A stretch of DNA of 64,000 nt from Myxococcota bacterium (GTDB lineage Bacteria > Myxococcota_A > UBA9160 > UBA4427), in assembly GCA_029243605.1 (NCBI GenBank), contig JAQWRT010000030.1, forward strand, positions 1 through 64,000. Reading direction: 5' to 3'. The translations under genes and the position numbers were made by a program. Below the pieces are notes generated by a model, which had not been told where the DNA came from, searched no databases, and was given only the letters and a program-made list of their open reading frames with translations. Of the stretch, positions 53,148-62,056 are shown in pieces (within the stretch, counting starts at the first letter, position 1; the number at the start of each line of letters is the position of its first letter).

Positions 53148-53835
53148 ATGAAAAAATGGCTCGTGCGAATTATCGCAACCCTGGCCCTTCTCTTCTTGGT
53201 GGCGTTCTGGCAGATCTTCTTCTCCGCCCGCCCCCCCCCTCACAATCGACCCGGCGACGCTCGCAGGCGACGGCAGCACCATCGACTACTGCGACCTCCC
53301 CTTACTCGACGGCAGCGGGAAGACGGCCGCCGAGATCCCCAAGGGCAACACGCCGGGCTGCGGCTATAGCCACTTCCCACTCCCAATCCTCGCCGAGTGC
53401 ACCGAACCGCTCTCGGCCGGTGCCGTCGACATCCGTGGTCTCTGGAAAGGCGTAGAGGGAGGTCATATCGGCCACGTGGAGCGCGTAGAGCAGTGCGGCG
53501 GCCGCACAGTCATCACCTCGTCTGGCCTCATCCACGACAAGGGGCCGAACAGCACCCTGGGCGAAACCTCGAACGACACGGAAGGCGCCGTACTCTTCAC
53601 AATCGGCGATCGCGAATATTGCCCCCGCACCTCGGCCGGGGTCGTCTGGAACGACGGCGTCCTCGACTTCCACGTATTCGGCTGGGGGCCGGTCGTCGTG
53701 CAACGCTACCCCGACGGTGATCAACTGATCTGGGAATACGCCGACGGCAGCATCACGCGAATGGATCGGATCTGCACCCTTCCCGAGGACAAGAAGATCC
53801 CGACTCCGCGGGGCCCACGATATTCACTGTTCTAG
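53148..53835 (+). CDS. Exported protein of unknown function, frameshifted in a run of nine C
   Basis: ATG 53148 starts a signal/anchor sequence (KKWLVRIIATLALLFLVAFW). Then, across a run of nine C at about 53231-53240, the reading must shift by one base to continue as PLTIDPATLAGDGSTIDYCD ... GCGYSHFPLPILAECTEPL ... and on to the end at 53835. In the unshifted frame the protein becomes Arg-rich and ends at 53369. The corrected protein would have about 229 residues, an N-terminal anchor and several Cys. No family is recognised. A homopolymer indel of this kind can be a sequencing error, a decayed gene or a phase-variable switch. Confidence 0.6.
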
Positions 53836-54201
53836 ACCCTAAGGGCACGCACATGAACGTCTAAATCCGGTACGCCACCTCTGTAAGCGCGAGAAGGGTC
53901 TCCTGACCGAAAAACATTGACCTCTGACCCCCTGGGCATTCATGAACTGCGGTGAACTGGATGAGCAAACTACCCCCGACCTTCGGGGCGGAGGCTGCGG
54001 CTCAAGATAGAGCAAGAAGGTGAAAAAGATTCGTTGAATTAACCAACTTCTAACAAAAAAGATCCGGTCTAAACGGCCGAGCACGTCAAAAAAGGCCGGG
54101 TTCGAATCGGCCACCCTCAACTACCCAGCGCCCGGGTATGGGCATGGTGCCAGAACCCAGCTTGTATGCCCTACCCTTCAGGCAAGCAGAAGGAGCAATG
54201 A
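53836..54201. other. Intergenic region, no convincing gene
   Basis: The region holds short open frames without recognisable products. At about 54092-54112 GGCCGGGTTCGAATCGGCC looks like a T-arm but no tRNA body can be folded around it. AAGGAG before 54202 is the ribosome binding site of the next gene. Confidence 0.35.
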
Positions 54202-54627
54202 ATGAGTCCTATAAGAGGTCAGTGCCTTTGCGCCGCCGTCAAATTCTCCGGGACGCATGCCGAGTCAGGGTTTGGTGCGTGCCATTGCCGCATGTGCCAG
54301 CGATGGGCCGGCGGTCCCTTTTTGGCGACGTCAACGAGTGGAATTACTTTCGACGGCGAAGAGAACCTGGTTCGCTTCAAGTCTTCAGACTGGGCAGAGC
54401 GCGGCTTTTGCAAGAAGTGCGGGACGAACCTTTTTTACAAGGAACTAGAATCAGATTCCTATGAAATGTGCGTTGGAACCTTTGACGATCTGAATTCGTT
54501 CGCACTCAACGAAGAGATTTTCATCGACCGAAAACCTGCTGCCTACGATTTCGCGGGGGATCATCCACGCCTGACAGAGGCCGAAACCATCGTCCGCCAC
54601 GGGCCTGTCCCACCAATTCCTCAATAG
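54202..54627 (+). CDS. GFA family protein (glutathione-dependent formaldehyde-activating-like)
   Basis: A 141-residue zinc protein of the GFA/CENP-V fold. It has the metal ligands in order: Cys8 and Cys10 (GQCLCAAV), Cys27-His-Cys29 and Cys32 (ACHCRMC), and Cys70, Cys73 (GFCKKCGTN). YEMCVGTFDDL and HYxx-type C-terminal residues fit the family. Most bacterial members have no proven activity with formaldehyde. Start at 54202: AAGGAG is six bases upstream; an ATG four bases before is in another frame. Confidence 0.9.
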   Translation: MSPIRGQCLCAAVKFSGTHAESGFGACHCRMCQRWAGGPFLATSTSGITFDGEENLVRFKSSDWAERGFCKKCGTNLFYKELESDSYEMCVGTFDDLNSFALNEEIFIDRKPAAYDFAGDHPRLTEAETIVRHGPVPPIPQ

Positions 54628-54952
54628 GCACTCAACATAACGGCGAGCCCCGAACGGTCCAATTCCGGCGAAAGGCTCGGAACCAAGGGAGCCACCAAGC
54701 AAAGCACCGCTCGCCGAGCCAACACTCCCTGTCAGAAGGTGAGCGCGACATGTGAATAAGGCCATCACGCCAAGAGGTTTCCCCAACGGTGATTCAATCG
54801 ATCTGAAGGGCACTCAAGCTGGCGAACGGGTCGACATCACAAAGCCCAAACCATTGGAAGCGCGAAACCCGGTTCGAAGCGGCGGCCCCTCAGCATGGTC
54901 AAATGTGTGGCTAAACCGTGCGGCCCGATGCCACGACGGTCGGGTGTCAGGG
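54628..54952. other. Intergenic region, nothing recognised
   Basis: 325 bases between the converging GFA and GST genes. I see no motif-bearing frame, repeat or strong hairpin. Confidence 0.4.
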
Positions 54953-55597
54953 TTAGCCGCCGAACATGGCGGCTTCGGCTTTCAGCAGCGGAGCCATGGC
55001 ACTGTGGGCCTTGACCCGCTCTACTAGTGCGGAAGCCTTTGGCCACTGACCAGGGTCGATGGTGTATTGCGCATAGCCCGCGTTTACGAAGGGAGAGACC
55101 AGGGCCAGGTCGGCCACGCTGAGATCACCAAAGATGAAACCCTCTGCCGGCACCTGACTCTCGACGTAGTCCAGCAGGGGCGGCAATTTCTTGTTGATGA
55201 TCTTGTCGACAACTTCCTCGTCGACCGGTTGCTTCATCACCTTGGGGCGCATAAAGCGGTGAAAGAAGATCCCAGCGGCGGATTCGGCCAGCGCGGTGCC
55301 GCCGTACTCCTCGAGCCAGTCCGCGCGAGCGCGCTGCTGCAGGTCGGTGGGGTAGACCGGCACCTCGGGGTAGGCGCTCTGCAGGTAGCGGCAAATAACC
55401 TTGGAGTCGGCGATATTGAGGTCGCCGTCGACCAACGCCGGGACTTTGCTGAGCGGGCTGACTTTGGCAAGTTCCTTGTCACCGGAAAAGGGCATGGAGG
55501 GAATGTGTTCGTAGGGCAGCTGCTTGATAGCCAGGACAGCCATAACCTTGCGGACGAAAGGAGAGGCATTGGCGCCGTACAACTTGATCATGGGCAT
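54953..55597 (-). CDS. Glutathione S-transferase family protein
   Basis: A 214-residue GST of normal length. IKLYGANASPFVRKVMAVLAIKQLPYEH opens the thioredoxin fold, with Ser in the catalytic position (NASPF). VSPLSKVPALVDGDLNIADSKVICRYL follows with the cis-Pro and the glutathione-binding Asp-Ser. FIFGDLSVADLALVSPFVNAGYAQ is the N-capping box of the helical domain. Start chosen at ATG 55597; ATG at 55591 and GTG at 55603 are alternatives. The gene is one of three GST-fold genes in this window. Confidence 0.9.
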   Translation of the reverse strand: MPMIKLYGANASPFVRKVMAVLAIKQLPYEHIPSMPFSGDKELAKVSPLSKVPALVDGDLNIADSKVICRYLQSAYPEVPVYPTDLQQRARADWLEEYGGTALAESAAGIFFHRFMRPKVMKQPVDEEVVDKIINKKLPPLLDYVESQVPAEGFIFGDLSVADLALVSPFVNAGYAQYTIDPGQWPKASALVERVKAHSAMAPLLKAEAAMFGG

Positions 55598-55609
55598 TTT
55601 CACTTCAAT

Positions 55610-55861
55610 CTAAGGGAAATAAGAGATATATGAGTCATTCGGTTCTGCTCGGTGATGAATTTTTCGTTGATCTTTCGCTCGCTCTGTCGAGCCCGCGACG
55701 GAATTCCCATTGGCATCTAAGATAACGCCCAGACTCGGACTTTGCATTGGAGGGCAGCGGGCGAGCCATACCGCCCCGCCCCGCCCCGCCGCTAGGGCCG
55801 GTCCGATCCAACGCTCGAAAAGCCAGGCGCCCACCAGCGCGAGCGGAACGACGGTTGCCAC
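55610..55861 (-). pseudogene. Possible C-terminal fragment of a HupE/UreJ-type membrane protein
   Basis: A leftward frame, open from about 55917, encodes RRAYFPASAVATVVPLALVGAWLFERWIG, one hydrophobic helix of the kind that ends HupE/UreJ proteins. There is no N-terminal part and the tail is unstructured. The assignment is speculative. Nearby + strand sequence has a short tandem CGCCC repeat at about 55770-55790. Confidence 0.25.
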
Positions 55862-55918
55862 TGCGCTGGCCGGGAAATAGGCCCGCCTGTATTCCCGGCG
55901 TTCGGAGACGCGTAGGAC

Positions 55919-57910
55919 CTACGCGCGGCGCTCGCGGCTCATGCTCAAACCCGAGAAGAGCAGAAATACTGAAAGCAACACGAGTCCTACGAAATCCATG
56001 ACCGGAACCATTGGGGCAGAAGTCAAGATCACAATACTTACAGTTATTGCTGGCGAGAGGTCGACTCCGTCATCCGCGCGATACGAAAAGCTATCTGATA
56101 AGTCAGCGCCGCCGTCGTGCGTATAGATAAACGAGCCGTCGGACATCAACGTGAGAAATCCGTTTGCCGGGGCCACATCCAGAATTGCGGTCAGCACATC
56201 CCCCTCGGCGTCCGAATCGTTCTCCAGCACGCTACTCCCTCCAGATGTCAGGAGCGCCACCACTTGACCTCGGGAAACTTCGATTTCGTCGGCTGCGCCC
56301 ATGGGCGCGTCGTTCTCGGGATTAACGGTTACGGAAACGATCGCATCATTCGAGAGCAAAATCCCGTCGGACGCGTTGTAGCTGAAGCTGTCGGCAGTCG
56401 TTTCGCCGCCGTCATGGACGTACAAAAATGTTCCATCGGGCTGAACCGTCGCGGTGCCGTTTGATGGGCTCACGGTGAGAGCCGCGGTGAGTACTGCTCC
56501 CTCAGCGTCGTCATCATTTGCGAGGATACTCGTAGCGCCGCCTACGAGTACTGTCTGAGCAGACCCCTCGGAGACAACGAGGGAGTCCGGTAAAGCAACA
56601 GGCGCGTCATCCACTTGAGAAATGGTGATCGAGACAAGAGTCGGGGCCGAACTCAGCGAACCGTCACTCGCCTCATATGTGAAGCTGTCGATGCTTGTCT
56701 CACTACCGTCGTGCGAGTAGGAGAACGTACCGTCGGCTAGAAAAATCAATATCCCGTGATTGGGATCAGCGACGAGTGTGGCCGTGAGCGCGTCCCCTTC
56801 CGAGTCCACATCATCATCCAGCACGCTCAAAGATCCGTCCACGAGAGTTGACCCTAATCCCCCTTCAGCAACCGCAAGCTCGTCGGGGTTGGCCGTGGGC
56901 GCCGTATTCCCAACCGAGCAACCATCGGAAAATTGCTGATACCAGCGTAATGCCTCGTCATCGCCGTCGTCGATGGTCATGAAGAAGCTGCGTTCGCCCG
57001 CCGTGCATTCCCCGGCGGGATAAACCGCGATGCCCTCATTATTCTGGGAGGAGGGGCCATCATAAGCTCGTAAGATATTTAACTGCCGAACCAGCCCAGA
57101 TACTGGAGTCGACGAAAGATCCGAGACAGAAAGAACATCGATACCTGCGTCGTGCCACACGTAGAGCAAACCCGTCGAGCGGTCGAATTCGAGACCCGAA
57201 GTGTCGTTTTGACCAGTCAGATACTCGCCCACGAAAACGAATCCTTGTGTCGTGCGATTCAAATCAAAGACAAAAATGGCGCCGCCATTCTGGTGACCCA
57301 CGAACATCAGACCACCCATACCCCCGGTGCTGCTATACAGATTGCCTTGCTGGTCTACGAACCCAGCAGCGGCGAGCGCAGAATCCGGTACAAACGTGAT
57401 TCCCTCCGCGCCCGAACCGCCGTCCACGGGCAGATAGGGGCGGGTATTCCAGTTGTTGTTGAGCACTGCTGTTCCGTAGACAGAAACATCGTATTCCTTG
57501 ATACGTTCTTGACCTTCGACCAAGACGAAGACAACATCTTCAGAGAAATCTGCTTGAGTGACACCCTCAAGGTCCCCGAAATTGGTCCATTCGCCTCGGT
57601 TGCCCGATCGATTGTCAATTTGAAAGCCCCCCACTCCATCTTCGACAACGGCCCAAAGCTTGGAGTTGGAGCCCCCAGGGCCATTGCGTCCCAGCCAAAG
57701 AGTTCGAGTGACAGGATTCCATACTGCGGCACTGAGATCCGAATGGAAATCGTTGACTCCTGGACCTTCGATTGCGGTCAGGTTGACAGAGTTTTCGATG
57801 GCCTCCCCCGGCCAAGGGGCCTGAGCTGCCGCGAACGTTACAAATGCGGCGACCGAAAACAATTGAATCAGGGAAAGCAGCGGGACAAATCGAGCCAACA
57901 GAGTTCTCAT
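55919..57910 (-). CDS. Secreted propeller plus cadherin-like repeat protein with C-terminal anchor
   Basis: A 663-residue exported protein. After a signal peptide (about 1-29) residues 30-335 look like a beta-propeller of the SdiA-regulated/phytase-like kind (AIEGPGVNDFHSDLSAAVWNP, GEWTNFGDLEGVTQAD, NNEGIAVYPAGEC). Three tandem cadherin-like/VCBS-type domains of about 100 residues follow, each with VLDDDVDSEGDALTA-like calcium motifs and an ending SYxHDGxETxxDSFxYxxSDG. The last 30 residues (VPVMDFVGLVLLSVFLLFSGL then SRERRA) are a tripartite sorting-like tail resembling IPTL-CTERM. It is probably a surface adhesin or filament. Confidence 0.85.
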   Translation of the reverse strand: MRTLLARFVPLLSLIQLFSVAAFVTFAAAQAPWPGEAIENSVNLTAIEGPGVNDFHSDLSAAVWNPVTRTLWLGRNGPGGSNSKLWAVVEDGVGGFQIDNRSGNRGEWTNFGDLEGVTQADFSEDVVFVLVEGQERIKEYDVSVYGTAVLNNNWNTRPYLPVDGGSGAEGITFVPDSALAAAGFVDQQGNLYSSTGGMGGLMFVGHQNGGAIFVFDLNRTTQGFVFVGEYLTGQNDTSGLEFDRSTGLLYVWHDAGIDVLSVSDLSSTPVSGLVRQLNILRAYDGPSSQNNEGIAVYPAGECTAGERSFFMTIDDGDDEALRWYQQFSDGCSVGNTAPTANPDELAVAEGGLGSTLVDGSLSVLDDDVDSEGDALTATLVADPNHGILIFLADGTFSYSHDGSETSIDSFTYEASDGSLSSAPTLVSITISQVDDAPVALPDSLVVSEGSAQTVLVGGATSILANDDDAEGAVLTAALTVSPSNGTATVQPDGTFLYVHDGGETTADSFSYNASDGILLSNDAIVSVTVNPENDAPMGAADEIEVSRGQVVALLTSGGSSVLENDSDAEGDVLTAILDVAPANGFLTLMSDGSFIYTHDGGADLSDSFSYRADDGVDLSPAITVSIVILTSAPMVPVMDFVGLVLLSVFLLFSGLSMSRERRA

Positions 57911-58192
57911 CGCACGAAAATATCCGTAACAGCAATAAGGCGCGCAAGGCGTTCTTTCACATGGCGAGACAGCGGCACACCGTCACCGGCAAAAGTCCTT
58001 GTAAACCAGCCTTGATAAAAGGCTCCCTGCATCAAGGCTTTGTGAAGCCGCCTGTCTTCCATCCCTTTTTTTCGAGCACGAAGTCTTATATCCGGCCTCG
58101 GCAACCTCGCGGACGGCAGGAGACGGCAAGCCGGGTTTCGGCATAATGTCCGAGTCTGGGCGTTATGCTCAGTCCCCAGGGTCGCCCCGAGG

Positions 58193-58840
58193 CTAGTTTT
58201 CCGGAGCCGTGGGAGCGTAGCTTCCAACGAGTTCAAGATATGTCCGAATCGCGAGATCTTCGACCTTGCGGTCGCGTTCGAAACGTTTTCCTGCACCGAC
58301 GAATAACGTGTGGCCCTCCATGCTGGCCGAAAGGTGCAGCGCCAGGCGCTCGATATCATCGGCCGGGAGTTCGGGGCGCACCTGTTCGATGAGTTCTTGG
58401 AACACACCGCGCTCGTACGTGTAAAGGCGGTCCATGACTTCGGATGCATAATCCTCGTGGTTCGCCAGTGCCCAGAGTTCGGGAAAGAAGACCGTCGTGT
58501 CCCGGGTCCGGAGATCCTGGAAGATGAAGCGCAGGACGGATTCGAGTTCGGCCAGTGGCGAGGCGAATGAGCCCCTGCGAATTTCGACGATCTCCTCGAC
58601 GTATCCTTGCCAGACCGCGTCGATGAGCGCCCGCAGCAGCTCGGACTTGCGACTGAAGTAGTAATTGAGGTTGCCCACCGAGATGCCGCATTCCCCCGCG
58701 ATGCTGCGCAGGGAAAGCCTCGCGTAGCCATCCCTAATCAGGATCGTTTGGGTCGCGGCAAGGATCTGGGCGATTCGATCCTGCCCCTTGTCCGACCCGG
58801 CAATCCGCCCGCGCTCCTCGGGCTTGTCGGTCTGGCGCAT
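58193..58840 (-). CDS. TetR family regulator of the amine dehydrogenase operon (inferred)
   Basis: A 215-residue TetR repressor. The helix-turn-helix spans residues 20-65: RIAQILAATQTILIRDGYARLSLRSIAGECGISVGNLNYYFSRKSELLRALI. The start at 58840 is set by GGAGAAGGG upstream; the frame is open 35 codons further but that reading crosses the palindrome. It diverges from the aauBEDA-like operon and the 18-bp palindrome lies between them, so control of the operon and autoregulation are likely. The ligand could be an amine or its aldehyde product; this is inference. Confidence 0.88.
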   Translation of the reverse strand: MRQTDKPEERGRIAGSDKGQDRIAQILAATQTILIRDGYARLSLRSIAGECGISVGNLNYYFSRKSELLRALIDAVWQGYVEEIVEIRRGSFASPLAELESVLRFIFQDLRTRDTTVFFPELWALANHEDYASEVMDRLYTYERGVFQELIEQVRPELPADDIERLALHLSASMEGHTLFVGAGKRFERDRKVEDLAIRTYLELVGSYAPTAPEN

Positions 58841-58936
58841 GGTTCCCTTCTCCAGGAGTGGAGAGGCCTCTCTCCTTGGCCTGCCCTGCCCTGCCCTAAG
58901 CTCGGTTTGACACCCAATGCGACTCCGCGCTACACA

Positions 58937-58954
58937 ATAGGACACGTGTCCTAT
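58937..58954. promoter_or_regulatory. 18-bp perfect palindrome, candidate TetR operator
   Basis: ATAGGACACGTGTCCTAT reads identically on both strands. It lies 97 bases before the TetR start and 116 bases before the first amine dehydrogenase gene, the natural site for a shared operator. Confidence 0.75.
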
Positions 58955-59070
58955 ATCTCAATCCCCGATTAGCCTTCGCGGCCCAGCCCAGTCGGCGGGT
59001 GCCGGCCATTCACCGGGCGGGATCTCCTGAAGACCGGGTTCGCTGATCGAGTTCGTTGAAGGGAGAAGCG

Positions 59071-60246
59071 GTGTCAAGCAACCGATGGCCTAGTCAGATC
59101 GTTCGGGGCTGTGCCCTGAGCCTGCTCTGCATCGTGCTCTCGAGCCCAGCTTCGGCCGCCAAGCCGCTCCCCCTCGAGAAAATCCCGCACTCCCTCGAAC
59201 TCACCGACGAGTATCCCGACAGTTGGGTCTTCGCGCACGATTTCAATTTTGCCGCGATCGTCGACGGCAAGGTCGCCATCCTCGACGCGGCAGCCGACAC
59301 CCGGCCCTACAAGGGCCATATCGATGCGGGTCAATTCGCCAGCTTCCTTGCGGCCAAGACGCGGCCGGAGCTCTACGCGGCCCAAACCTTCCTTTCACGG
59401 CGCACCTACGGAGAGCGCGTCGATACGATCACGATTTTCGATCGCAAAACGCTCTTGCCCCAAGCCGAAATCATCCTGCCGCCCAAGCGTATGCAGGTCG
59501 TGACCCACAAGAATTCGTTCCAGCTCACGCCGGACGAAAACTGGGCCTTCGTCATGAACTTCACACCGCGCGCCAGCGTGACCGTCGTCGACATGATCGG
59601 GCGAAAAGTGCTCAGCGAGATCGAAGTGCCGGGCTGCAATTTCGTATTCCCAACCGGTAAACGAAGCTTTTCGTCGCTCTGCACCGACGGCGCCCTCGCG
59701 ACCTTCACGCTAAAGGGCGATGGCAGCCTCGAAAGCAGCACGCGGACCGAACCGTTTATCGACATCGACACAGACCCGCTCTACGCCAAGAACGCCGTGA
59801 TCGATGGGATCACCTACTTCCCGAGCTTCCGTGGCCGCGTTCAGCCGATTGACTTCCGAGGAAACACGCCCAGGCTCCTGCCGGCCTGGTCCCTGCTCGA
59901 TGACGAAGCCGCAGCCGAGAAGTGGGCGCCCGGTGGATGGCAGGTCATCGACGGAAACGATGGCGGCCGCCTCTACGTATTGATGCACAAGGACGCAAGC
60001 GAGGGATCGCATAAACACGGCGGCACCGAGGTCTGGTCCTACGAGGCCGTGACCGGGAAGCGACTCGCTCGCATCCCGCTCGAGCGCTGGGGGGTGTCGG
60101 TCGCGGTGACCCGCGGTGACACGAACCTGCTCGTCGTCACGAACGAGAACATGGAACTCGATGTCTACGACGCCCTGACCGGAAAGTGGTTACGCACTCT
60201 GCACCTCAACATGGCGGCAAATCCGATGGTGGTCTCCTCACAATGA
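59071..60246 (+). CDS. aauB: Amine dehydrogenase heavy chain (AauB/MauB family)
   Basis: A 391-residue exported subunit. The signal peptide ends around SSPASAA. The remainder is the seven-bladed propeller of the quinohaemoprotein-free amine dehydrogenases (PF06433-type): DSWVFAHDFNFAAIVDGKVAILD, TFLSRRTYGERVDTITIFDRKTL, TPDENWAFVMNFTPRASVTVVD, and LYVLMHKDASEGSHKHGGTEVW near the C-terminus. The heavy chain scaffolds two light chains that carry the TTQ cofactor. GTG 59071 is chosen as start because AAGGGAG lies seven bases before it; TTG 59056 is less likely. Its last codons overlap the next gene as ATGA. Symbol follows the aromatic type of the light chain. Confidence 0.85.
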   Translation: MSSNRWPSQIVRGCALSLLCIVLSSPASAAKPLPLEKIPHSLELTDEYPDSWVFAHDFNFAAIVDGKVAILDAAADTRPYKGHIDAGQFASFLAAKTRPELYAAQTFLSRRTYGERVDTITIFDRKTLLPQAEIILPPKRMQVVTHKNSFQLTPDENWAFVMNFTPRASVTVVDMIGRKVLSEIEVPGCNFVFPTGKRSFSSLCTDGALATFTLKGDGSLESSTRTEPFIDIDTDPLYAKNAVIDGITYFPSFRGRVQPIDFRGNTPRLLPAWSLLDDEAAAEKWAPGGWQVIDGNDGGRLYVLMHKDASEGSHKHGGTEVWSYEAVTGKRLARIPLERWGVSVAVTRGDTNLLVVTNENMELDVYDALTGKWLRTLHLNMAANPMVVSSQ

Positions 60247-60806
60247 GCCAAGTGTGGCCTCAAGTCCTGAATGACCCCATCGTGGGAGCGACCGCGAGCC
60301 TCCTACTCGTGGCCGTGCTCGGCGGTGCGTCGTGGCACAAACTCTTGGATCGCATCGCGTTCCGCGAAACCCTGCGCGACTACCAGATCCTGCCCGAGGC
60401 CGCCATTGGGCCCGTCGCCACCATCGTACCGCTCGTCGAACTCGTCGCCTGCATTCTCCTCGCTGTGCCCGGGACGCGCGCGATTGGAGCCTCCGTCGCC
60501 ACGGGGCTGCTTGCGGGCTACGCCATCGCCATCGGCTTGAACCTCGCACGCGGCCGCACGGATATCGACTGCGGCTGCAGCTGGGGTGGCGGAACGCAAC
60601 CCATCAGTACCTGGCTGATCGGGCGCAATGCCCTATTGATCGCCATCGCTGCCGTGGCCGCTACTCCATGGTCGGCGCGCACTCTGGGACTCATCGACGG
60701 GCTGGTCATCCTCGCGGCAGCCAGTTTCGCCTTTTTGATCTATCACGCCGCCGATCGCCTGATCGCGAATCAGGCGCTTCTCTCCGCGATGCAGAGGTCG
60801 AGATGA
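60243..60806 (+). CDS. aauE: Membrane protein AauE/MauE (DoxX-like)
   Basis: A 187-residue membrane protein of the MauE family with about five hydrophobic helices. The family-type core is ATASLLLVAVLGGASWHKLLD, and a Cys pair with flanking Gly is in DIDCGCSWGG. MauE and MauD are both needed for stable light chain, probably in disulfide formation or export. Overlaps the preceding and following genes as ATGA at each end, showing translational coupling in the order B-E-D-A that is characteristic of these operons. Confidence 0.85.
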   Translation: MSQVWPQVLNDPIVGATASLLLVAVLGGASWHKLLDRIAFRETLRDYQILPEAAIGPVATIVPLVELVACILLAVPGTRAIGASVATGLLAGYAIAIGLNLARGRTDIDCGCSWGGGTQPISTWLIGRNALLIAIAAVAATPWSARTLGLIDGLVILAAASFAFLIYHAADRLIANQALLSAMQRSR

Positions 60807-61444
60807 CGCCTGCTGTCACGCTTCTGGCGATTGCTGTGGCATTGTTGTGGATTCTTTCGCTCGCACTGGGCGCCACTGTGCTCGCCCTCGCACGACAGGT
60901 GGGCGTACTCCACGAGCGCGTCGCCCCTGCCGGAGCGCTCTCGATGAATCAGCGGCTCGTAGCGGGCGAATCGGCACCAGTCGTCGCGACCGAGACCCTC
61001 ACCGGAAAGAAGATCGAGATTGGCGTCGCGTCGAAGGAAGGCCGTTCAATGCTCGTCTTCTTTCTCTCGCCCACTTGCCCCGTCTGCAAGACACTCTTGC
61101 CGGTGCTCAAATCCATCGCTCATCGCGAAGGCGATTGGTGCGATGTCGTGCTTGCAAGCGACGGACAAGGCCATGAATCCTTCATTGCCGAGCATGCTCT
61201 CGAATCATTCGCCTACCTGGTGTCTCCCGAGCTTGGCATGCTCTATGGCGTCGGCAAGCTCCCCTACGCGGCGCTTGTTGACGAGAATGGCCGCGTAGCT
61301 GCATTTGGCCTGGTGAACTCGCGTGAGCATATCGAGAGCCTATTCGAAGCCAAGGAGCGGGGCCTTGCCTCGATCCAGGATTACCTGTCCGAGAGCCAGC
61401 ACCTACGCGCCGACGGCGCGACTTCCACGGGAAGCGAATCATGA
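60803..61444 (+). CDS. aauD: Thioredoxin-like AauD/MauD
   Basis: A 213-residue protein. An N-terminal membrane anchor (LLAIAVALLWILSLALGATVLALA) is followed by a periplasmic thioredoxin-fold domain with the redox motif Cys92-Pro-Val-Cys95 (FLSPTCPVCKTLLP). The later PYAALVDENG is the cis-Pro loop. MauD is thought to form or correct the many disulfides in the light chain, which here has 14 Cys. The ATG at 60803 overlaps the upstream TGA; the stop overlaps the aauA start. Confidence 0.88.
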   Translation: MTPAVTLLAIAVALLWILSLALGATVLALARQVGVLHERVAPAGALSMNQRLVAGESAPVVATETLTGKKIEIGVASKEGRSMLVFFLSPTCPVCKTLLPVLKSIAHREGDWCDVVLASDGQGHESFIAEHALESFAYLVSPELGMLYGVGKLPYAALVDENGRVAAFGLVNSREHIESLFEAKERGLASIQDYLSESQHLRADGATSTGSES

Positions 61445-61980
61445 AGACACTGGACCGTTGGTCGGAGGCCGCAAGCCGCAAGCTCGCGCAACGCTCTTCG
61501 CGCAGGAGCTTCCTGGCCAACCTCGGAGCTTGGACAGTAGGCGCAGCAGGGATCCCCCTGCTGCCCGTCGCGCGTGCGGCGGCCGCCGGGGCGAGTGGCC
61601 CAAGCGAGCCCGCCCAAACGACGGACAACCCCCAGGACCCCGGCGACCCGACCCAGTGTGATTACTGGCGCTACTGCGCGATCGACGGATTCCTCTGCAG
61701 CTGCTGCGGAGGCAGCCAGAGCGCCTGCCCGCCGGGAACCGAGATGTCGCCCCTGACTTGGATCGGCACCTGCGAGAACCCTGCCGACGGGCGCAGTTAT
61801 GTGATCTCCTACAACGATTGCTGTGGCAAGACGAGTTGCGGCCGATGCCTGTGCAACCGCAACGAAGGCGACCGCCCACCCTACCGGCCGGGCAACAACA
61901 ACGACCTAAACTGGTGTCTGGGGACCAAGAGCTCGGTCTACACCTGCTCGACCGGAGTCATCGTGGGCGTTAAAGAGTGA
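61441..61980 (+). CDS. aauA: Tryptophan tryptophylquinone amine dehydrogenase light chain (aromatic type)
   Basis: The catalytic subunit, 179 residues with a Tat signal (SSRRSFLANLG, about residues 19-48). By alignment to the methylamine dehydrogenase beta chain from memory, the two Trp that crosslink to form TTQ are Trp107 (LTWIGTC) and Trp158 (NLNWC), the catalytic Asp is Asp126 (YNDCCG), and the second conserved Asp is Asp82 (AIDG). There are 14 Cys, including FLCSCCGG and KTSCGRCLC. These extra two Cys match the aromatic amine dehydrogenase of Alcaligenes faecalis and differ from the 12-Cys methylamine enzymes. It oxidises primary amines to aldehyde and ammonia in the periplasm. Confidence 0.9.
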   Translation: MKTLDRWSEAASRKLAQRSSRRSFLANLGAWTVGAAGIPLLPVARAAAAGASGPSEPAQTTDNPQDPGDPTQCDYWRYCAIDGFLCSCCGGSQSACPPGTEMSPLTWIGTCENPADGRSYVISYNDCCGKTSCGRCLCNRNEGDRPPYRPGNNNDLNWCLGTKSSVYTCSTGVIVGVKE

Positions 61981-62056
61981 CTCGCGCAAGGCACGAGGGG
62001 ACGAGGCCTAACGACGTACGCCGAACGTGCGCGAGTCTGGTGTCCGAGAGTAAGCC

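Noticed and set aside
54092-54112. tRNA-like T-arm (GGCCGGGTTCGAATCGGCC)
   Set aside because: The stem does not give a normal 5-bp T-stem with 7-nt loop, and no acceptor, D or anticodon arms can be folded from the flanking bases.
55770-55795. CRISPR or tandem-repeat array from repeated CGCCC units
   Set aside because: Only three to four copies of a 5-base unit; a simple GC-rich repeat.
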